Part shown: piece by piece, positions 1-3,857 of the stretch
Numbering within the stretch: the stretch's first letter is position 1
Layout of the letters: the number at the start of each line of letters is the position of its first letter
NCBI GenBank assembly: GCA_023336875.1
Contig: JAMBLH010000103.1
Location: 1 to 5,235, forward strand
DNA length: 5,235 bases
Direction: 5' to 3'
Origin: Actinomycetes bacterium
Lineage (GTDB): Bacteria > Actinomycetota > Acidimicrobiia > Spongiisociales > UBA5794
Position numbers and translations under genes: made by a program
Notes under the pieces: model-generated
The model's database searches: none
Seen by the model: the letters and a program-made list of their open reading frames with translations, nothing else
What the model was told of the DNA's origin: nothing

Positions 1-269
1 ACGGCCCATACAAACGTACCCCAGTTGATGGCGAGTAGCGCTGCAGCAACGGCGGTGGTGAGCCGAGGTTGCCAGCTGGCGTATCCCTTCCTGAATACTG
101 GCCACTGGTGTCTCACGGTCACGATCAGCAACAGGATCGGGACGGACCACACGATTCGATGGAGAAGGAGGGACTCGGCACTGCTCTGCACGAGGTTCCA
201 GAAGATCGGAGTCAGACCCCACAGCACATAGGCCGCAACCCCATACCAGATGCCGCGCTCGTGCTCCAT
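1..269 (-). CDS. rarD: RarD-type EamA-family permease, N-terminal part
   Basis: Reading the minus strand from ATG at 269 gives 89 codons with no stop before the window edge, so the C-terminal two thirds lie outside. The product begins MEHERGIWYGVAAYVLWG and carries the pattern of RarD proteins: AAYVLWGLTPIFW in the first membrane segment (about residues 7-27), AESLLLHRIVWS leading into the second (about 38-52), and INWGTFVWA in the third (about 71-89). E. coli RarD has closely matching stretches (LAAYFIWGIAPAYFK, EILTHRVIWS, GNWLLFIWAV, from memory). RarD belongs to the drug/metabolite transporter superfamily of ten-TM inner-membrane carriers; its physiological substrate is not firmly known. 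GGAG (plus-strand CTCC 276-279) lies 6 nt before the ATG and supports this start. The gene is divergent from the metallohydrolase at 366. The family assignment is strong; the symbol rests on the N-terminus only. Confidence 0.82.
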   Translation of the reverse strand, partial: MEHERGIWYGVAAYVLWGLTPIFWNLVQSSAESLLLHRIVWSVPILLLIVTVRHQWPVFRKGYASWQPRLTTAVAAALLAINWGTFVWA

Positions 270-365
270 TGTCTGCTCCGTGGGGTGTAGTTGCTAGACG
301 GTAGTTGCTCTTCGGTGGAGAGCAGGCACTGGCTTCTTGTCACTGGTGTGCGATACGGTTCGGAC
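270..365. promoter_or_regulatory. Divergent intergenic region with short direct repeats and a hairpin
   Basis: This gap separates the divergent rarD-like gene and the metallohydrolase, so promoters for both should lie here; I see no convincing -35/-10 pair. The 9-mer GTAGTTGCT occurs at 287-295 and again at 301-309 (14 bp period, 11 of 14 positions equal). A second pair, CACTGG at 327-332 and 341-346, has the same 14 bp period. TGCTCT (306-311) and AGAGCA (319-324) can form a 6-bp hairpin with a 7-nt loop. These could be regulator contacts, but the repeats are short and may be chance. Confidence 0.3.
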
Positions 366-845
366 ATGACGGCACGGATCCCATACACACCCATAGCGAG
401 TGGACCGCGACGACGACACCAGGCCAGGGTTCAGCGATTCTCAGACGATCCTCTTCTGCTCGAGCAACTCGACGGGCTCGCAGTAGCAGATACAGACGTT
501 GCCGACCTTGTCCTTTCGGTGTGCTCCTCTTTTGGCGTCGAGGCGCCGCGATTGAAGTTTCATGCTCGCCGGTCGCCATACACCGGTGCGACCGAGCAAC
601 CGAGATGGTTGCTCGTGGAGTGTCATGGAGAGCAAAAGATCGACGAGATCGAGAGTGGCATGCGCACACCGTTCGCTGTCTACGGAGCGATCCGTCTGGG
701 GCGCACGACAACACTCATGACGGTGGCGCACGAACTGGCGCATCACATCGTGTTCGCCCTCGATCCACCCGCAACTCCGGCCCACGGCAAACGCTGGGTT
801 CGGCGCTTCGATGAGTCGGCGAGCGCGATTCGGCTGCTTCTCTAA
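366..845 (+). CDS. Small HExxH zinc metallohydrolase (possibly TIGR04338/Rv0185-like)
   Basis: The protein has 159 residues from ATG 366. Residues 122-127 read HELAHH, an HExxH zinc-binding and catalytic motif preceded by the typical hydrophobic TLMTVA. H140-G141, 14 residues after H126, is a plausible third zinc ligand in a pattern like the HExxH...HG of SprT-type proteins. A beta-strand-like segment (residues 103-113, FAVYGAIRLGR) comes just before the motif helix. There is no signal peptide or membrane segment, so it is probably cytoplasmic. The overall plan fits a small actinobacterial family of predicted metallohydrolases (TIGR04338, typified by M. tuberculosis Rv0185); that assignment is from memory and unchecked. 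The substrate is unknown, and a peptidase role is only inferred from HExxH. The frame is open upstream to a TTG at 291 and includes GTGs at 315 and 348, but the extra residues look non-coding. No strong Shine-Dalgarno precedes 366, so the start is somewhat uncertain. Confidence 0.78.
   Translation: MTARIPYTPIASGPRRRHQARVQRFSDDPLLLEQLDGLAVADTDVADLVLSVCSSFGVEAPRLKFHARRSPYTGATEQPRWLLVECHGEQKIDEIESGMRTPFAVYGAIRLGRTTTLMTVAHELAHHIVFALDPPATPAHGKRWVRRFDESASAIRLLL
593..615. repeat. Hairpin-forming inverted repeat inside the metallohydrolase gene
   Basis: CGAGCAACC (593-601) and GGTTGCTCG (607-615) are perfect 9-bp arms around the 5-nt loop GAGAT. Immediately upstream, CGGTCGC (570-576) pairs with GCGACCG (588-594), so the two hairpins touch at base 594 and would compete at their junction. 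The repeat is exact, but one of this size is not very improbable by chance in 5 kb, and it lies in coding sequence (roughly residues 69-84). No function is claimed. Confidence 0.4.
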
Positions 846-889
846 CCGAGGCTTGCTCATCGCCCGAACTCACAATGGGAATTTGGTTT

Positions 890-906
890 CTTACTTGATT
901 AGTAAG
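890..906. promoter_or_regulatory. Operator-like palindrome upstream of the acyltransferase fragment
   Basis: CTTACT (890-895), a 5-nt gap TGATT, then AGTAAG (901-906) form a perfect 6-bp inverted repeat in a locally AT-richer stretch, ending 5 bp before the ATG at 912. The 17-bp size and the TTACT-N5-AGTAA core are typical of sites bound by small dimeric winged-helix repressors such as HxlR/MarR types. No such regulator gene is present in the window, so that link is inference. There is no U-tract, so a terminator for the upstream gene is unlikely. Confidence 0.35.
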
Positions 907-911
907 TAGCT

Positions 912-1202
912 ATGACGCACACACATCCCTTCGACGATTTCTCGCTGCCGATAGCGTACGGAGGCCGCTCGGGCCTCTCAGTTGCGGTTGGTGACAACTC
1001 GGTGCTCGGCTACAACGCTGTACTCATGGCAGGGGTCAATGTTGGGTATCGGTGCATCATCGGTGCCAATTCTGTGGTCACGAAGGACATTCCCGACTAC
1101 ACGGTTGCAGGTGGTGTACCGGCCAAGCCGATCAAGCAATATCTTCCCCCTGAGACAGGCGATATCTGGAAGCCAGCCGATGGCAAACCGGAGGGTATAT
1201 AG
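912..1202 (+). CDS. Hexapeptide-repeat (LbH) acyltransferase, C-terminal half only; probable remnant
   Basis: The 96-residue product shows stacked hexapeptide turns (residues 24-59: VAVGDN, SVLGYN, AVLMAG, VNVGYR, CIIGAN, SVVTKD), then IPDYTVAGGVPAKPIKQ (60-76). This is the classic end of LacA/NodL/WbbJ/XAT O-acetyltransferases, trimeric acetyl- or acyl-CoA-dependent enzymes that modify sugars or small molecules. Family members are usually about 180-220 residues; here the N-terminal coils are absent. The product begins MTHTHPF, and H5-P6 may correspond to the His-Pro containing the catalytic His of LacA, or to the later THPF stretch of XAT enzymes, in which case the catalytic His is missing. 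An in-frame TAA at 903-905 and only 66 bp after the previous gene leave no room for the missing part. The Shine-Dalgarno is weak. It could be a decaying gene or a minimal protein; the acceptor is unknown. Confidence 0.6.
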   Translation: MTHTHPFDDFSLPIAYGGRSGLSVAVGDNSVLGYNAVLMAGVNVGYRCIIGANSVVTKDIPDYTVAGGVPAKPIKQYLPPETGDIWKPADGKPEGI

Positions 1203-1245
1203 CGCGGGTCCGATGATCAGAGATGTGGCGCTCATGCCGAAACGC

Positions 1246-1273
1246 TTGTAATCCGATGGGTGATTTCTCTACG
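1246..1273 (+). promoter_or_regulatory. Weak candidate promoter for the four-TM gene
   Basis: TTGTAA (1246-1251) and TCTACG (1268-1273) are separated by 16 bp and lie in the 97-bp gap before the gene at 1300. They match the -35 and -10 consensus at only 4/6 and 3/6 positions, so this is a tentative suggestion. The rest of the gap (1203-1299) holds nothing else recognisable apart from the ribosome binding site. Confidence 0.15.
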
Positions 1274-1284
1274 CTGGGCGTGCG

Positions 1285-1295
1285 AGGAAAGGGAG
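1285..1295 (+). promoter_or_regulatory. Strong ribosome binding site
   Basis: The purine run AGGAAAGGGAG contains two Shine-Dalgarno-like cores, AGGA (11 nt before ATG 1300) and GGGAG (4 nt before it). It fixes the start of the following gene and is clearly stronger than the sites in front of the two upstream plus-strand genes. Confidence 0.7.
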
Positions 1296-1299
1296 ACAC

Positions 1300-1815
1300 A
1301 TGCAATATGGACGTATAACCACCCTGGTTGGCGTTGTTTTGGCGCTAATTGGATTAGGACTGAAGTCGGCGAGTTCCGATGCCGAGGTCATTCTGCCGGA
1401 TCTGAACGCAGCGAATCCTGCGTTTCCTGACGGCTTCGATCGGATCTTCACGGCGATGTGGAACGACAACGCAGCTGGTACGGCGATCTTCCTGATCGCC
1501 CTCGTTGCAGTGCTCGTTGTGTCGTTGATTCCGAACATCAAGGATGCACTATCGCGGATGAATGCCCTCATCGTCACGGTCCTCGGTGTGCTCATGATGG
1601 TCATCGGTGGGATAGCCGCAAAGGGAGCCCTCGATGATGCCGACACGCTCCAGAAGGGACTCGCCGGTGCGTTCGAAGCCGGGTTGATTCCACAGGCGTT
1701 CACCGTCTCTATCAGCGTCGGGTGGTACCTACTCGGAATCGGCGGAGTGATTGCGGCGATCGGCGGTGTACTGGGTCTGATTGCCAGGCCGGATGAGAGC
1801 GCACTGTCTGACTGA
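1300..1815 (+). CDS. Unrecognised four-TM membrane protein with apparent internal duplication
   Basis: The product has 171 residues and I do not recognise a named family. Hydrophobic segments at about 6-22, 60-78, 88-108 and 138-162 predict four membrane helices. Basic residues at both ends and in the short 79-87 loop (NIKDALSRM) suggest both termini are cytoplasmic, with two outside loops (23-59 and 109-137) rich in Asp, Asn and Ala. The halves look alike: residues 6-30 (ITTLVGVVLALIG..., then KSASSDAEV) align by eye with residues 90-115 (IVTVLGVLMMVIG..., then KGALDDADT) with one gap. I see no catalytic or metal-binding motif. The start is supported by the AG-rich site just before the ATG. 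The gene converges on the M13 peptidase gene, with 35 bp between the stops. The function is unknown; the coding call is confident from the ribosome site and the coherent TM pattern. Confidence 0.8.
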   Translation: MQYGRITTLVGVVLALIGLGLKSASSDAEVILPDLNAANPAFPDGFDRIFTAMWNDNAAGTAIFLIALVAVLVVSLIPNIKDALSRMNALIVTVLGVLMMVIGGIAAKGALDDADTLQKGLAGAFEAGLIPQAFTVSISVGWYLLGIGGVIAAIGGVLGLIARPDESALSD

Positions 1816-1850
1816 AACAGGGATCCCACTTTCTGGGCGAACTCAATCAG
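1816..1850. other. Convergent intergenic gap without a recognisable terminator
   Basis: Only 35 bp separate the stop codons of the four-TM gene and the M13 gene. The gap contains the 8-bp palindrome GGGATCCC (1820-1827), but no GC stem followed by a T-run on either strand. Transcripts from the two sides may therefore overlap, or termination may be Rho-dependent. Confidence 0.5.
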
Positions 1851-3818
1851 CTACCAGATATCGGCACGCTCAGCGCTAGCTCGCATTGAAGCCGAGTCAT
1901 CGGTGATGTTGAACGCGTCTGCGAACGATCCAAGATTGCTGAGCGGTCCGTTGCATCGGAAGTGGCTCGGGCTGTGTGGGTCGGAGTTCACGAGCAGCCT
2001 GAGGTACTCATCCGTGTAGTTCTGACGCCACGCTCGTGCGTAGGAGACATAGAAGCGCTGCTCGGGAGTCAATCCAGCTATCGACTTGGCCTCGCCGCCC
2101 TGCTGGGCAGCACGCATGGCGGTGAGAGCGATTTTCAGGCCGCCGAGATCGGCGATGTTTTCACCGAGCGTCAGCTCTCCATTCACATTCAGACCGACCT
2201 CGACCTCATACGCATCGAACTGCTCCGTCACGACCTTGGCACGTCGCTCGAACTCGTCCATGTCCTCCGCTGTCCACCAGTCGCGCATCTGGCCCGTTGC
2301 ATCGAATTTGCTCCCCTGATCATCGAAGCCATGGGTGATCTCGTGGCCGATCACGGAACCGATGGCACCGTAGTTCACTGCGTCATCGGCATCGGGTGTG
2401 AAGAACGGCGGCTGCAGCATCCCGGCAGGGAAGACGATTTCGTTGCGGAGTGGGTGATAGTACGCGTTCACGATGTGGGGCGGCATGCTCCACTCGTGCG
2501 GGTCGACGGGTTGGCCCAATTTGGCGATCTGTCGGTTGAACTCGAATCGGGCAGCGGCAGTGCGATTCCCGAGCCACTCGTTCGGGGCAACAGCGAGGTC
2601 CGAGTAGTCGCGCCACACGTCGGGGTACCCGATCTTGTAGCCAAAGCCATCGAGCTTCAGTAGAGCTTCGCTTCGTGTCTCATCGCTCATCCACGGGATA
2701 GTTCTGAGTCTCTCACCCATCGCGATGATGAGGTTGTCGACAAGTTGCTCCATGGACCGCTTCGATTCTGGAGGGAAGTTGTCAGCCACATAGAGCTGTG
2801 AGATCAGCTCGCCGATGTCACCGGATCCGGCACCCAGCACACGCTTCCACCGCTCTTTCTGTTTCTGCTGACCACCCAAGGTTCTACCGTAGAAATCGAA
2901 TGCCTCACTCTCGAACCCCTCGGGCAGACTCGAGGCGGTTGCACGCAGCAGATGCCAGGTGAAGTAGGATTTCCAGTCGTCGATCGACGTTGTCGCGAGC
3001 ATCGTGTCGAGTGCTGGGTAGAGATCAATGTTGTCAACATTGATCTCAGCTTCGTCCCCCGCACCGATCTGGGCGAGGTATGTGGCCATGCCAAAGTGGG
3101 GCATCAACTCGTTGGCGGCGTCCACGTTGTGCTTGTTCGTGATCAACTCCACGTCTCGCATCTGGACGTTTGTATAGGACGACTCGGCAATAGCGGTCTC
3201 GATCGCGAGGATCGCGCTGACCGCGGTCTCGGTTGCGTCGATATCAGCCAGAGCAAGCGTGCGAGAGATGTGCTCGCGATAGGCGGCCAGAAGGGCCTGT
3301 GACTGGTCGTCCTCTCTCAGGTAGTAGTCGCGGTCGGGGAGCCCCAGGCCGCTCTGATCGAGATACAGGAGATTCGAGGTTGGGTTTTCAAAGTCGGGGA
3401 TGATGCTCATGCCGAAGAGAACACCGATTCCAGAATGATGGAACTCGGCTGCCAACTCTCTGATGTCTCCAACATTCTCGAGTGCCTCGATCTGATCCAG
3501 CCACGGCCGGATGGGGGTGAGACCCAGTGCCTCAATAGTGCCGGTGTTCATTCCAGAGGCGTAGTAGTCGCCGACCATCTGTTGGATTGAACCGGATTCC
3601 GACTCTGTCGCCACAGCGCCCTGGAGTAGCTCTCGCAGGATCGTTTCGTTGCGCACATGGACTTCATGGGCCGAGCCCCATGCCCCGTACTCAGGTGGCA
3701 CCGGATTCGCGTCGAGCCAACCACCGTTGGCGAACCGATAGAAGTCATCTGCCGGTGAAACGGTGGGATCCGAATCCGCAGAATCGAACACGGGATCGTT
3801 TGATGAGATCTGAGTCAA
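1851..3818 (-). CDS. pepO: M13-family zinc endopeptidase (PepO/Zmp1/neprilysin-like)
   Basis: The 655-residue protein is a full-length M13 metallopeptidase; the family typically spans about 630-700 residues (M. tuberculosis Zmp1 is 663). Family landmarks run in order: the N-terminal DDFYRFANGGWLDANPVPPE (about 24-43), GLPDRDYYL (159-167), the substrate-binding NAYYHPLRNEIVFPAG (451-466), VIGHEITHGFDDQG (489-502) with zinc ligands H492 and H496 and catalytic E493, then GENIADLGG (552-560) with third ligand E553 and D557. H615 and R621 in HSPSHFRCNG keep the spacing of neprilysin His711/Arg717. The protein ends in IW, as M13 proteins do. It should cleave oligopeptides on the amino side of hydrophobic residues. 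No signal peptide or TM segment is visible, so the location is cytoplasmic, or exported without a classical signal as proposed for Zmp1. The start is TTG with AGGAG 7 nt upstream. It follows the DUF2207 gene by 39 bp, a probable operon. The symbol is by family only. Confidence 0.95.
   Translation of the reverse strand: MTQISSNDPVFDSADSDPTVSPADDFYRFANGGWLDANPVPPEYGAWGSAHEVHVRNETILRELLQGAVATESESGSIQQMVGDYYASGMNTGTIEALGLTPIRPWLDQIEALENVGDIRELAAEFHHSGIGVLFGMSIIPDFENPTSNLLYLDQSGLGLPDRDYYLREDDQSQALLAAYREHISRTLALADIDATETAVSAILAIETAIAESSYTNVQMRDVELITNKHNVDAANELMPHFGMATYLAQIGAGDEAEINVDNIDLYPALDTMLATTSIDDWKSYFTWHLLRATASSLPEGFESEAFDFYGRTLGGQQKQKERWKRVLGAGSGDIGELISQLYVADNFPPESKRSMEQLVDNLIIAMGERLRTIPWMSDETRSEALLKLDGFGYKIGYPDVWRDYSDLAVAPNEWLGNRTAAARFEFNRQIAKLGQPVDPHEWSMPPHIVNAYYHPLRNEIVFPAGMLQPPFFTPDADDAVNYGAIGSVIGHEITHGFDDQGSKFDATGQMRDWWTAEDMDEFERRAKVVTEQFDAYEVEVGLNVNGELTLGENIADLGGLKIALTAMRAAQQGGEAKSIAGLTPEQRFYVSYARAWRQNYTDEYLRLLVNSDPHSPSHFRCNGPLSNLGSFADAFNITDDSASMRASAERADIW
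2978..2989. repeat. 12-bp perfect palindrome within the M13 gene
   Basis: CGTCGATCGACG is fully self-complementary. It lies in the codons for TSIDD (residues 277-281) and ends 31 bp before the larger inverted repeat at 3021-3047. A 12-bp palindrome can arise by chance in GC-rich coding DNA; it is listed because of that proximity. Confidence 0.4.
3021..3047. repeat. 27-bp codon-phased inverted repeat inside the M13 gene
   Basis: The arm GAGATCAATGTTG (3021-3033) and CAACATTGATCTC (3035-3047) are perfect reverse complements around the single base T3034. The repeat covers exactly nine codons (residues 258-266, EINVDNIDL), with each codon facing its own reverse complement. The opposite strand in the same register would read EINVVNIDL. 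In mRNA it could fold into a 12-bp stem with a 3-nt loop; in DNA it has the symmetry of a dimer-binding site. The peptide fits the usual M13 sequence at this point, so it is not an obvious insertion. The repeat itself is certain; any function is unknown. Confidence 0.75.
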
Positions 3819-3825
3819 CGTGGCT

Positions 3826-3830
3826 CTCCT
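3826..3830 (-). promoter_or_regulatory. Ribosome binding site deciding a TTG start for the M13 gene
   Basis: On the minus strand AGGAG (part of AGGAGAG) sits 7 nt before TTG 3818. No ATG, GTG or TTG occurs in frame further upstream within the gap, so TTG is the supported start. The site lies within the 39 bp after the DUF2207 stop, which favours translation from a shared transcript. Confidence 0.75.
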
Positions 3831-3857
3831 GGTGAGTGGTTGCGAAATGATACGGAG

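Noticed and set aside
71..80. 10-bp palindrome GCCAGCTGGC in the rarD-like gene
   Set aside because: A palindrome of this length is expected by chance and lies in coding sequence with no supporting context.
291..365. Extension of the metallohydrolase to a TTG at 291
   Set aside because: The added 25 residues show no conserved character, no ribosome site precedes the TTG, and the extension would fill the divergent promoter region.
1482..1500. 7-bp inverted repeat GGCGATC-N5-GATCGCC in the four-TM gene
   Set aside because: It is short, lies inside a membrane-helix coding stretch rich in GATC and GCG words, and is expected by chance.
1269..1829. A 186-codon minus-strand open frame opposite the four-TM gene
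   Set aside because: Its product is a low-complexity Ser/Pro/Ala/Ile sequence without family features, while the plus strand has a strong ribosome site and coherent membrane helices.
1962..2663. A 233-codon plus-strand open frame opposite the M13 gene
   Set aside because: It lies wholly antisense to the strongly supported M13 peptidase, has no recognisable domain and no ribosome site, and is the kind of shadow frame expected from GC-rich codon bias.
3721..3766. 8-bp arms CCACCGTT and AACGGTGG separated by 30 nt near the start of the M13 gene
   Set aside because: The long loop and short arms in coding sequence make chance the simpler explanation.
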